64,000 bases of DNA from Kistimonas sp964291505 (GTDB taxonomy: Bacteria; Pseudomonadota; Gammaproteobacteria; Pseudomonadales; Endozoicomonadaceae): the NCBI GenBank assembly GCA_964291505.2, contig OZ220199.1, positions 62,001 to 126,000 of the forward strand. Direction: 5' to 3'. The notes under the pieces were generated by a model, which saw nothing but the letters and a program-made list of their open reading frames with translations, made no database searches and had not been told where the DNA came from. The first letter of the stretch is position 1; every line of letters begins with the position of its first letter. The position numbers and the translations under genes are program-made. This document shows positions 34,988-43,554 of the stretch, piece by piece.

Positions 34988-35605
34988 TGCTATCAACGCC
35001 TGCCTCGCCATAGACACTGCAACAATCACAAGAATCAACGCAGTAATACGGTTCATCCAAAGCCATGCTGTTCGCGATGACAGCAGGTGGGAAAGACGTC
35101 TGGCGCCGTAGCCAAAACCAAAAAACCAGATCCACGATGACAGAATACAGCCTACCGTGAAGGCCACACGTTGCCCATCCGGATACTGGGCGGCCATGGA
35201 GCCAATAAGCACCACCACTTCAATCAGCGTCTGGGGATTGATGAAATACAGCCCCATCAACACCAGCAGAGTCTTACGCAGACTTCGGCTGCCTTTACCA
35301 CTCATTATCAACTGTTCTGGCTCAGGGTCACTGCGCAAGGTCAACCAGGCATACCAGAGCAGAAAGGCGACACCTACCCAGAGTGCACTTTTGAGCAACC
35401 AGTCCACCTGGGAAATCAGCAGCCCTAATCCCGCAGCCCCTAAAAGAATCAGGAGCGTATCGGCCAGCGCGCAGAAAAAGACTGTCGCCAGCAGATGCTG
35501 TCGCAAGACCCCCTGTCGCAGGACAAACGCATTAATCGCACCAATGGCAGCAATCATTCCGGCATTGACGACAAAGCCGCGGGCAAATGGCATCAGCAGT
35601 TCCAT
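34985..35605 (-). CDS. LysE/ArgO-family amino-acid exporter
   Basis: This 206-residue inner-membrane protein has about six hydrophobic segments. The LysE signatures are GAINAFVLRQG (about 22-32) in the first helix region and FINPQTLIEVVVLIG (about 121-135). The family exports basic amino acids such as arginine or lysine. ATG 35605 has a strong SD (GGGAGAGG). It is convergent with the fimbrial chaperone gene. Confidence 0.8.
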   Translation of the reverse strand: MELLMPFARGFVVNAGMIAAIGAINAFVLRQGVLRQHLLATVFFCALADTLLILLGAAGLGLLISQVDWLLKSALWVGVAFLLWYAWLTLRSDPEPEQLIMSGKGSRSLRKTLLVLMGLYFINPQTLIEVVVLIGSMAAQYPDGQRVAFTVGCILSSWIWFFGFGYGARRLSHLLSSRTAWLWMNRITALILVIVAVSMARQALIA

Positions 35606-35747
35606 GACCTCTCCCTAGGGTGCCATTAAACGTAGAATTCGTATTTTCAGGGCTGAAACATTATGACGGGCACATCATGAATAGCAATGGAGCGGCTTTA
35701 CACCGTTCCAATCAGAAAACCAAAACATTGAGACGTGAATATTGGAA

Positions 35748-37196
35748 TTACAAACCACCCAACAGGGTGTATTTGATTTCCAGGTATTCGTCGAGACCGT
35801 ACTTTGAACCTTCCCGGCCAATACCGGATTCCTTATAGCCTCCGAAGGGCGCGACTTCCGTTGAGAGAATGCCTTCATTGACTGCGACCATGCCATATTC
35901 CAGCGCCTCAGAGACCCGAAAGACCCGCCCCAGATCTCGCGCATAGAAATAGGCTGCCAATCCGTATTCAGTGTCATTCGCCATGGCGATGACCTCCTCT
36001 TCACTGCTGAAACGAAACACTGGCGCTACCGGGCCAAAAATTTCTTCCCGGAAGCACAGCATGTCAGTATTAGCTTCAGCAATCACGGTGGGTTCATAGA
36101 AGGTGCCCCCCAGACTGTGACGCTGACCGCCAACCAGTAGCCGCCCCCCTTTTTCCACAGCATCCGCCACATGCTGCTCCACTTTTTGTACAGCGGCTTC
36201 ATTAATCAAGGGCCCCTGCTGACTGCCATCCGTTACACCTGAGGCGACTTTTAATTCTTCGACCTGTCCCGCCAACTTGTCGACAAATGTGTCATAAATA
36301 CTGTCATGGACAAATACCCGGTTGGTACACACGCAGGTTTGACCGGAATTACGGAATTTAGAAGCCATTAACCCTTCAACAGCGCGATCAATATCGGCAT
36401 CTTCAAACACAATGAAGGGAGCATTACCGCCCAGCTCCATGGAAACTTTTTTCACCGTGTCCACACACTGCTTCATCAACAGCTTGCCGATACCGGTTGA
36501 GCCAGTAAACGACATTTTTCTCACAATAGGGCTGGAACACAGGGCCTGACCAACTTCTGCAGGACGCGCAGTGGTCACCACATTCAACACGCCCGCCGGT
36601 ACACCGGCTCGTTCTGCCAGTTCTGCCAGCGCCAGAGCACACAACGGTGTCGCTTCGGCAGGCTTGATGACAATCGAACATCCTGCCGCCAATGCTGGCG
36701 CCGCTTTCCGCGTGATCATGGCAATCGGGAAATTCCAGGGGGTAATGGCTGCCACGACGCCCACAGGCTCACGGGTCACCAGCACTTTGCGCCCCGACAG
36801 GTGTTCGGGCACCACGTCGCCATACGCCCGCTTGCCTTCCTCGGCAAACCACTCCACGAAGGATGCGCCGTAAAGCACCTCGCCACGGGATTCTGTTAGT
36901 GGCTTACCTTGCTCACTGGTCATCAACAGTGCCAGATCTTCCTGATTTTCAATGATCAGTTCATACCAGCGGCGCAGAATCGCGCCCCGAGCCTTGGCGG
37001 TCTGCTGTTTCCAGAGTTTCTGTGCGCGCTCTGCCGCTTGTATCGCCAGTTCTGTCTCTGCCGCCCCCAAATCAGGCACGTTAACCAGTAACGCGCCATC
37101 CGCAGGATTGATAACGGGCAATGTGGTTGGGCTGCTGACCCAGCCGCCATCAACATAAGCCTGGGAACGTAAAAGATTCTGATCATTTAATTGCAT
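35748..37196 (-). CDS. gabD: Succinate-semialdehyde dehydrogenase (NADP+)
   Basis: This 482-residue protein has the same length as E. coli GabD. The aldehyde-dehydrogenase motifs are PWNFPIAM (153-160), the cofactor loop FTGSTGIGK, catalytic E254 in MELGGN, and catalytic C288 with the redox partner C290 in GQTCVCTNR, plus EEIFGPVAPV near the C-terminus. The C-x-C pair is typical of GabD. It oxidises succinate semialdehyde to succinate in GABA catabolism. No gabT lies beside it. Cytoplasmic. Confidence 0.92.
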   Translation of the reverse strand: MQLNDQNLLRSQAYVDGGWVSSPTTLPVINPADGALLVNVPDLGAAETELAIQAAERAQKLWKQQTAKARGAILRRWYELIIENQEDLALLMTSEQGKPLTESRGEVLYGASFVEWFAEEGKRAYGDVVPEHLSGRKVLVTREPVGVVAAITPWNFPIAMITRKAAPALAAGCSIVIKPAEATPLCALALAELAERAGVPAGVLNVVTTARPAEVGQALCSSPIVRKMSFTGSTGIGKLLMKQCVDTVKKVSMELGGNAPFIVFEDADIDRAVEGLMASKFRNSGQTCVCTNRVFVHDSIYDTFVDKLAGQVEELKVASGVTDGSQQGPLINEAAVQKVEQHVADAVEKGGRLLVGGQRHSLGGTFYEPTVIAEANTDMLCFREEIFGPVAPVFRFSSEEEVIAMANDTEYGLAAYFYARDLGRVFRVSEALEYGMVAVNEGILSTEVAPFGGYKESGIGREGSKYGLDEYLEIKYTLLGGL

Positions 37197-37574
37197 GCCA
37201 CACCCGCATCATTCTTTTATCACCCAAAAAACAGACTACCATTGGGCATCACCAATCGAGATGTAAAATATATCAAACACAGAGGAGTATTTAACCGCAA
37301 TGCCTGCCTGTACTGCAATGGCATACTGAAACAAGCTGAATGGCATCAGGGTAGTAGACCACAGTCTCGTAGGAAAAAGCTTACAAAGGGAAGGGAGAGT
37401 TTCCGGTTTTTCCCGTCACGGGTTGTTATTAATCTGTAATCACAAGGATGTACCCCGGCGCAAGGATGCGCCACCAAGGATGGCTCAACCTCTTTTCTTC
37501 TAGCCTCTGCCCGCATTCGTCACTGAACGCCAAGTCATACCCACAAGACTCTGCGGAACATAACTTCGCATCGT
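37197..37574. other. Intergenic region, no supported gene
   Basis: About 380 bp upstream of gabD. Short plus-strand frames occur but have no SD or recognisable content. Confidence 0.35.
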
Positions 37575-38486
37575 TTACGGGCAACCTTCACCTGGCAACA
37601 TCAGAGTTTGATCCGCGAGTACTGGCAAGAGTGAATATCCCGGACGCACCCAGGGTTTACCGACCCCCTGCTGCTCCAACAAAGCAGCCAGTGAACCAGC
37701 CGCTTCCCGGCTGCTGAATCCCTTACTGATCAGAACCTGCCAGGTCTGCCCCTTCACCAGGGTCGGAATAATCTCGGTTTCAACAGGCTGCAATCGGGCA
37801 GCAAGCGCTTTCAAACCATCGACTGTCTGTGACGCGGAAAACTGCAGGTAAAACTGGTCAGCACTGAAAGCAGGCTGACAGTTTGGTGAAACGGAAAGAC
37901 TCTCTGCCGCCGGTGCACTCATCATCTCGGATGCAGCTATAGGAGATGGATCAACCGGTGAAAGTGGGCTTGATGACGCCGGCGCCGGTTCCATAGCTGA
38001 CGCATCAGCAGGTTCCGCGGGAATATTTTTTACCCACTCAGGCTCTGGTGGCGTCGGCTCCACTTCTGCGACAAGCTCGAACTCCTCCAGAGACTCCATG
38101 GCAATATCTGGAATCTCCTCGTTAACAGCAACCTGTTCTGAGACGTCTGACGTCTCCTCAACGTTCACAGGTTCTGGCGCAGGAACGTCCTCCATAACGG
38201 AAGCCTGTGCCTCAGCAGACACCAAACTTCTATCCTGAGCAATATTGTCAGCCACGGTGACTTCCGCCGGTGCCGGGTCATCAACCACAACAAACGTCTG
38301 CTGCAGGTCATCCCGCTCCATTCGGGCGGTACCCGTGCAATTCCAAACATTTGAATTAATTTCCCCTGAACAGCTGAACCCGGATTCCACTACCTCGAGC
38401 TTCTCTTTCGCACAACCGGACAACCCGACAAGAGTCACTAAACCAACAACAGGTAATAATCCATTCCATGTCTTATTGTGACGCAT
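37575..38486 (-). CDS. SPOR-like domain lipoprotein
   Basis: This 303-residue protein has a lipoprotein signal: a hydrophobic stretch then LVGLSGC with lipidated C25. A long acidic, Pro/Glu/Ala-rich linker (about 60-200) leads to a C-terminal domain with two repeats of beta-alpha type (FYLQFSASQTVDGLKALAARL and WQVLISKGFSSREAAGSLAALLEQQG), as in SPOR peptidoglycan-binding domains. Probably an outer-membrane-anchored envelope protein. Monocistronic. Confidence 0.65.
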   Translation of the reverse strand: MRHNKTWNGLLPVVGLVTLVGLSGCAKEKLEVVESGFSCSGEINSNVWNCTGTARMERDDLQQTFVVVDDPAPAEVTVADNIAQDRSLVSAEAQASVMEDVPAPEPVNVEETSDVSEQVAVNEEIPDIAMESLEEFELVAEVEPTPPEPEWVKNIPAEPADASAMEPAPASSSPLSPVDPSPIAASEMMSAPAAESLSVSPNCQPAFSADQFYLQFSASQTVDGLKALAARLQPVETEIIPTLVKGQTWQVLISKGFSSREAAGSLAALLEQQGVGKPWVRPGYSLLPVLADQTLMLPGEGCP

Positions 38487-38786
38487 TATTGGCCTATGCC
38501 TTCCATGCCACCCTGTTTAACTTCAGTCTAATCCGATACTTGACACATGTTAAGTTATTCGCACTTAAACGCCCCGGATATAAGGCTCGGGACTGGCTTG
38601 CTGCACCGGATAACCCACTGTGTTGACTATATTTACTCTAGTACTGCCAACAATATTCAGGATAGTTAAAAAGACTTTCTTTTGACGTTATTTCATGGAA
38701 AGGCCAACTATTTTCCTGTGCGTTGATGGTCCATTTAGCAGAAGAAGTACCCATAAAAGCGTTTCACTGACAGGGAAGTTGTCGTC
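38487..38786. other. Intergenic region between divergent genes
   Basis: About 300 bp separate the SPOR lipoprotein (minus) from the L,D-transpeptidase (plus). No confident promoter or hairpin; nothing else seen. Confidence 0.3.
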
Positions 38787-39419
38787 ATGTTGTGCTGTAA
38801 GCAGTATGTGGTTTCTGTTGTCTTTCTATGGGGTTGTTTCTTACCAGCCTCTTCCTTGTTGGCTATCGATACCGAGCCTGAGTTTTACTGTTCACAAGAT
38901 CAACCTTGTGGCGATGAGTTTGCTGCGTATCAATCGCTATCAAATAATCCTGCGGTGCAGTATCTGGACCTTAAGCAGCAGGAATTTACCGAAGATATTC
39001 TTCTCAGTTTTCCACCACTGATACCCTCCATCCGTCAGGATATTTTCGTCTATAGCCCACGAATTAATGTCTGGGCAGCCTACAACAATACAGGACAGCT
39101 CATAGGTATGGGGCGTGCATCGGGTGGACAAGATTGGTGTGCAGATACAAACAGTCCCTGTCGTACGCCGGATGGCGCGTTTCGCATTTATCGCAAAGGA
39201 ACATCCAAGTGTTATTCCAACACCTATCCCATCGGTGAAGGCGGTGCCCCTATGCCGTATTGCATGTTTTTCAGACAAGGGTATGCCATTCACGGCTCTG
39301 ACCATGTACCCAACGGTCATGCCAGCCACGGTTGTATCAGGGTAAGGGTGGATGCTGCAAAATGGTTACATCAGGAGTTTATTGATTACGGCAGTACGGT
39401 GGTTGTTCTTCCTTACTGA
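38787..39419 (+). CDS. L,D-transpeptidase (YkuD domain)
   Basis: This 210-residue protein has an N-terminal signal-like hydrophobic stretch (VVSVVFLWGCFLPASSLLA). The catalytic YkuD motif is IHGSDHVPNGHASHGCIRV (168-186), with H169, H181 and nucleophile C183. Additional Cys residues (C118, C125, C142, C159) suggest disulfides in the periplasm. The family forms 3-3 crosslinks in peptidoglycan or attaches lipoproteins to it. Standalone gene. Confidence 0.85.
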   Translation: MLCCKQYVVSVVFLWGCFLPASSLLAIDTEPEFYCSQDQPCGDEFAAYQSLSNNPAVQYLDLKQQEFTEDILLSFPPLIPSIRQDIFVYSPRINVWAAYNNTGQLIGMGRASGGQDWCADTNSPCRTPDGAFRIYRKGTSKCYSNTYPIGEGGAPMPYCMFFRQGYAIHGSDHVPNGHASHGCIRVRVDAAKWLHQEFIDYGSTVVVLPY

Positions 39420-39423
39420 CAGG

Positions 39424-39455
39424 ATAAGCGCTGCCTGACAATGCGCAGTGCTTAT
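39424..39455. terminator. Hairpin between convergent genes
   Basis: ATAAGCGCTG (39424-39433) pairs with CAGTGCTTAT (39446-39455) with one G-T wobble and a 12-nt loop. It sits between the L,D-transpeptidase and HExxH-protein stops. No T-tract. Confidence 0.4.
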
Positions 39456-39489
39456 GTAAAGGAAACCACCCCTTCGCATCAATAACGAT

Positions 39490-40263
39490 TTACTTTGATA
39501 TCCAGTTAATTTCTCTGGCAGTTTCCGGGCCTATCATGACCTTTTTCAAACTACGTGGGATTTCACTTTCATCAGCACTCTTGGGAATGCGCCCCCCCAT
39601 CAATTCGGCAGAACGCTGTGGGTAAAGCGGCGTACGATCAGGCTCTGCATAGCCCTGCGGATAAATGGGTTGGCCGTTGGAAAAATCATATTTGTCCGTT
39701 GCGCCCACGGTATGAAGTAATTCATGCACAATCACAACCTGGTTAGAACCCATATAACGCAAGTCACCATAAGCGTTGATCAAGCCGATTAAACCTTTTT
39801 GCATGCCTGCGGAGTGTGCCAGTCGCGGCATGGTATCAGGATCGTGATAGAGCACAAAAAGACGAATATTGGTGATGGCATCAGACTTGGTCTTCTTCAT
39901 ACGCCAGGCCCAGTAACGAAACTTCAGCGACCAGACCACGGCACTGAGCATGCTGGCATCCGTCGGCGGAGACTCCGGACGCTCTTTCAATTGTCTTCCC
40001 AGGTTGACTTCTATCGGTTGATCAAGCGGCAGCCCGTAGTGTTCCCCCTGCCCGGCCAGGAAGGTCTCAATACTCTCAAAATCATCGACCGACAAGCGAT
40101 CAATATACTCCTGTACCTTATTGTTACCCGCAGCATTGATGGGATAGATGGTCACCCATAGCGGCTCATTCCAGTCAGTCGTTCTGATCATGGTCTGCCA
40201 AGTATTGAGACCGATAAAAAAGAGTACGATCAATAACAGAAAAACGCGGATGGCTTTGAACAT
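39490..40263 (-). CDS. Membrane-anchored HExxH putative zinc metalloprotease
   Basis: This 257-residue protein has an N-terminal membrane anchor (residues 7-20, LLLIVLFFIGL) and a periplasmic domain. VHELLHTVGATDKY (179-192) is a HExxHxxGxxD zincin motif (H180, E181, H184, D190). It precedes a conserved YPQGYAEP and an Arg/Met-rich ELMGGRIP (a possible Met-turn). I do not recognise a named family; it fits conserved hypothetical proteins of proteobacteria. Proteolytic activity is inferred from the motif only. Confidence 0.6.
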   Translation of the reverse strand: MFKAIRVFLLLIVLFFIGLNTWQTMIRTTDWNEPLWVTIYPINAAGNNKVQEYIDRLSVDDFESIETFLAGQGEHYGLPLDQPIEVNLGRQLKERPESPPTDASMLSAVVWSLKFRYWAWRMKKTKSDAITNIRLFVLYHDPDTMPRLAHSAGMQKGLIGLINAYGDLRYMGSNQVVIVHELLHTVGATDKYDFSNGQPIYPQGYAEPDRTPLYPQRSAELMGGRIPKSADESEIPRSLKKVMIGPETAREINWISK

Positions 40264-40355
40264 TATGGGATCACATTCCTGTGTTTATCCTGCGTTACAT
40301 ACGGGTAATGGAAGCACAACAGCACGCATTTCGCACGTTTAAAGCAACGCCCGGC

Positions 40356-40910
40356 TCAGGCTATTACACCACTTTGCAACCACTGCTGTGGCTCAATCGT
40401 GACATGCTGCCTGTTATTACTGATGGAAATCGCACCATCCTGAATCATGCACTGAAGCTGCATGGTTCTTTCAGCCATTTCTGTCAGCTGGTCAGTGGTC
40501 GACTCTGGTAGATTAATGACCGTCAGATTCTCAAACCGGGTCAACTTGTTACGTATCTGTTGCCACCAGATATCCGCTGTACGCCCACCATAGCTGTAGA
40601 TCCAGACAGACGTCGCCCGCCCACAAGCCTTACGAATACGTTTTTCATCCGGCTGACCAAGATCAATCCACAACTCCACATCATCACTGAGCGACTTCTG
40701 CCATAGATCTGGCTCGGAATCCGTGCTTAGTCCTTTGGTAAAGCTTAATGACTCACTGGCATGACAGGCATAGGCCAGTAATCTGATCATCATCCGCTCA
40801 TCCGTTTCCGACGGGTGCCGGGCGATAGTCAGGCTGTGATCCTGATAATAATTGCGGTCAAGATCCGCAATAGAGAGTGTTGCTTTGAAAATAGTGGCTT
40901 TCAGTGCCAT
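40356..40910 (-). CDS. yaeQ: YaeQ family protein
   Basis: This 184-residue protein starts MALKATIFKATLSIADLDRNYY, the typical YaeQ opening. It continues with HPSETDERMMIRLLAY, PDLWQKSLSDDVELWIDLGQPDEKRIRKA and a WWQQIRNKL helix. YaeQ has a PD-(D/E)XK nuclease-like fold (family knowledge); its cellular role is unclear. Cytoplasmic, monocistronic. Confidence 0.88.
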   Translation of the reverse strand: MALKATIFKATLSIADLDRNYYQDHSLTIARHPSETDERMMIRLLAYACHASESLSFTKGLSTDSEPDLWQKSLSDDVELWIDLGQPDEKRIRKACGRATSVWIYSYGGRTADIWWQQIRNKLTRFENLTVINLPESTTDQLTEMAERTMQLQCMIQDGAISISNNRQHVTIEPQQWLQSGVIA

Positions 40911-41097
40911 AAAAAATCCATAGTTGAAATCAACGTAATAGCGATATTGTACGCTCTTTGGTTCCGGTACGTTGATAAAAACCCTGCCATCTCAAAACAT
41001 TCATCAGAGAATCCGGCATTATCAAGATCGACATAGCCAACGTGGTCCTGTCACGAATATACTCTGCAGTAAGAATACCAATAACGGATAAGCAGTA

Positions 41098-41739
41098 ATG
41101 GCCTCAATCATCGCCATTGCAGGGCCGCCGGGCTGTGGCAAGAGTACACTGGCCCGTGCCCTAGCCATGCATCTGGATGCCAGCATTATTGACTATGACC
41201 ATTATCAGACCATCACGGAACAGTCCGTTGAAACCATCATTCAATGGTTGGACAACGGTATCGATTACAACGTGCTGAGTATTCCGGGTTTAAGCGAAGA
41301 CCTGTCTCGCCTGAAACGGGGATGCGCCGTTACACCACCCGATCAAACTTTCTCCATAAAACCTCGTAATTTCATCCTGTTTGAAACGCCATTCGGTTAT
41401 TGTCATGCAGATTCCGCCAAACATATTGATCTTATGCTGTGGATCGATACTCCCCTGGATATTGCCCTAGCCAGAAATATCCGTGCATTCACAGAACATT
41501 TCCAACGCTCAGATAGTTCGTCCGCCGCATCTGACAATATCCATTGGCTGCAGGAGTACTTGGACAACTATACCAACAGTGTCCATAACCTCTTGGCGAA
41601 ACAAATTGATAAAGTTCGCCCTCAGGCGGATTACATTATTGATGGTAAAAAAGACGTAGTGACCACTTGTGAGCTGGCTCTCAACCTCATTCAGGACTGG
41701 ACCGATAACAAGAGAACGAGAGAATTAACCCTGTCATGA
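41098..41739 (+). CDS. P-loop kinase (uridine-kinase-like)
   Basis: This 213-residue protein has an N-terminal Walker A (GPPGCGKST, 9-17) and a downstream FILFETPFG and LMLWIDTPLDIALARN strand/helix with the LID-type arginines. This resembles uridine kinase/phosphoribulokinase-like nucleoside or metabolite kinases. The substrate is unknown. Its stop overlaps the start of the following methyltransferase by 4 nt (ATGA), so the two are translationally coupled and likely act in one small pathway. Confidence 0.65.
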   Translation: MASIIAIAGPPGCGKSTLARALAMHLDASIIDYDHYQTITEQSVETIIQWLDNGIDYNVLSIPGLSEDLSRLKRGCAVTPPDQTFSIKPRNFILFETPFGYCHADSAKHIDLMLWIDTPLDIALARNIRAFTEHFQRSDSSSAASDNIHWLQEYLDNYTNSVHNLLAKQIDKVRPQADYIIDGKKDVVTTCELALNLIQDWTDNKRTRELTLS

Positions 41740-42797
41740 CAATCCCTTTTGATCAAACGTCCAATGCTATAGGCAGTCATTACACCGACTACCTGCAGAT
41801 TGATCGTTACCTGACCACCTTTATGGATCATCAGGCTCTGAACAGTGCACTGGAAACCGGGTTGATCGATTTGCTAAGTAGTCATCAGCAAATTGACCTT
41901 GCGCAAGCCTGCGACTGCCTCCGAAGCGACAAGCTGGGAACAGAAACCCTTCTGGCGTTACTCACAGCTAATCAGGTGATCGAACGACGGAATGATCGCA
42001 TTCAACTAACTACACAGTTTCGAAATGCCTTGCGCTTTCGCGATCTGCTGGAAACAAAAATTGCATTCAGCAATCTTGTTGCGCCGGATGTCATGAGCGG
42101 GTTCACAACACTGCTGCAAAACCCACAAAAATTCATGGAGCAGTCGAAGCTATTTGAATTATTTGGTTACCATCGCTGTTTTGAGGTGACGGATGAGAAT
42201 ATCGAGCTCACGCGTCGCTGGATGCGCTTTACATCCACTTATACCCGCTATGAAGCAGCGGCCTGCCTGGAACATCACGATTTCAGTCAATATCGACAGT
42301 TAATGGATATTGGAGGAAACAGCGGTGAGTTTTCACGGCAACTCTGCAGGCAGCATGCACGACTACTGGCGACGGTTGTTGATCTTCCTGTGGTCTGCGA
42401 GGTAGGCATGCAGCATGTGGCGGATACCCCTGAAGCCAACCGTATCCGTTTTTTCAAGGCCAACGCATTGTCTGATCAGCTACCGGGCAACATGGATATC
42501 GTTACCTTCAAATCCATCCTGCACGACTGGCCTGAAGATGCGACAAAACGATTTCTTGAACAAGCTTATACATCACTCAAGCCCGGTGGGACGGTACTGA
42601 TTTTTGAACGAAGCCCTATCCAGATAAACAACCAGCGTCTGCCTTATTCCATGCTGCCCATGTTTCTGTTTTTCCGTTCTTTCAGAACATCAGACGACTA
42701 TGTGGCTCAACTGCAAAATAACGGATTCACCGATATCACCATTCAACACATTGAACTGGAAACCCCATTTTATCTGATTAGCGCAACCAAACAGTGA
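41736..42797 (+). CDS. SAM-dependent O-methyltransferase (acetylserotonin-OMT-like)
   Basis: This 353-residue protein has an N-terminal dimerisation/winged-helix domain (about 20-100) and a C-terminal Rossmann domain. The domain has motif I DIGGNSGEF (191-199), the acidic strand VVDLPVV, the catalytic-type FKSILHDWPED (258-268, H263 as candidate base) and KPGGTVLIFE. This layout is that of small-molecule O-methyltransferases of natural-product pathways. It overlaps the upstream P-loop kinase gene by 4 nt. Substrate unknown. Confidence 0.75.
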   Translation: MTIPFDQTSNAIGSHYTDYLQIDRYLTTFMDHQALNSALETGLIDLLSSHQQIDLAQACDCLRSDKLGTETLLALLTANQVIERRNDRIQLTTQFRNALRFRDLLETKIAFSNLVAPDVMSGFTTLLQNPQKFMEQSKLFELFGYHRCFEVTDENIELTRRWMRFTSTYTRYEAAACLEHHDFSQYRQLMDIGGNSGEFSRQLCRQHARLLATVVDLPVVCEVGMQHVADTPEANRIRFFKANALSDQLPGNMDIVTFKSILHDWPEDATKRFLEQAYTSLKPGGTVLIFERSPIQINNQRLPYSMLPMFLFFRSFRTSDDYVAQLQNNGFTDITIQHIELETPFYLISATKQ

Positions 42798-42805
42798 GTA
42801 CACAC

Positions 42806-43543
42806 TTACTCGGCTTTTGCCACATTAAACGCAGCGCGACATTTTAGTCCTGCGGGTAAACGAGCACCCGGATTAGGTACCTCAACCCGGACACCATAGG
42901 TACCACTGGCGGCATCAATGATCTTATCGACAATCTTGACAGTCCCCTGATAGGGTTTGCCATCAGGTCCTACCAGAACCTCAACCTGCATTCCCGGCTC
43001 TAGAGTGCCATAGTAATCAGAACGCAGGACAATCTCTGCATGGAGGGGATCCAGCGAAACCAGTTCAAGTACCGGTTCAGATCCCACGTATTCACCAATA
43101 GACACATGACGTTCAACGACAATGGCATCAATCGGACTGTAAATCTTGCGTTGTTTCAGTCGCTCCTCAGCCTCACGGGTTGCCAGATCCGCCAGCTCCC
43201 GATCCGTCAGCAACTCATCACGCTCGTACTCTGACAGCAGGCCTTTGCGTAACAGGTCCTGATTACGCTCCAGCTTACGAATGGTGAACTCTGCCCGTGC
43301 CTTGACACTATTTAGTGCAGCTTTTTCAAGACCACTTTCCAGCGCAATCAGCAACTGCCCCTTTTCAACATTGCCCCCCCGCTCGGCATTCACCTGACTG
43401 ACGATACCGGAAACCTGGCTACTGATTTGAATTTCACTGCTGGGCTCCAGCAAACAGCTCAGCTGGGTATCATCCAACTCTGTCGCCATCAGCGGCATGG
43501 GCAGAATTAACAATAACGCTTTGATTATTCTTCTTTTCAGCAC
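42806..43543 (-). CDS. HlyD/RND-type periplasmic adaptor protein (small)
   Basis: This 245-residue protein starts at GTG 43543 with AGAGG 8 nt upstream. It has a signal peptide (LLLILPMPLMA), a split biotinyl-lipoyl barrel (SQVSGIVSQVNAERGGNVEKGQLLIAL and IYSPIDAIVVERHVSIGEYV), a short helical hairpin (about 75-130) and a beta-barrel domain. It lacks a membrane helix beyond the signal. It is the last gene of the minus-strand export locus, 11 nt after the SecA-like gene, and probably links inner-membrane components to an outer-membrane channel that is not seen here. Confidence 0.75.
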   Translation of the reverse strand: MLKRRIIKALLLILPMPLMATELDDTQLSCLLEPSSEIQISSQVSGIVSQVNAERGGNVEKGQLLIALESGLEKAALNSVKARAEFTIRKLERNQDLLRKGLLSEYERDELLTDRELADLATREAEERLKQRKIYSPIDAIVVERHVSIGEYVGSEPVLELVSLDPLHAEIVLRSDYYGTLEPGMQVEVLVGPDGKPYQGTVKIVDKIIDAASGTYGVRVEVPNPGARLPAGLKCRAAFNVAKAE

Positions 43544-43554
43544 GGTAACACCTC

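Noticed and set aside
37191..37717. Short plus-strand frames upstream of gabD and across the SPOR-protein end
   Set aside because: No SD or family resemblance; one overlaps the clear lipoprotein gene antisense.
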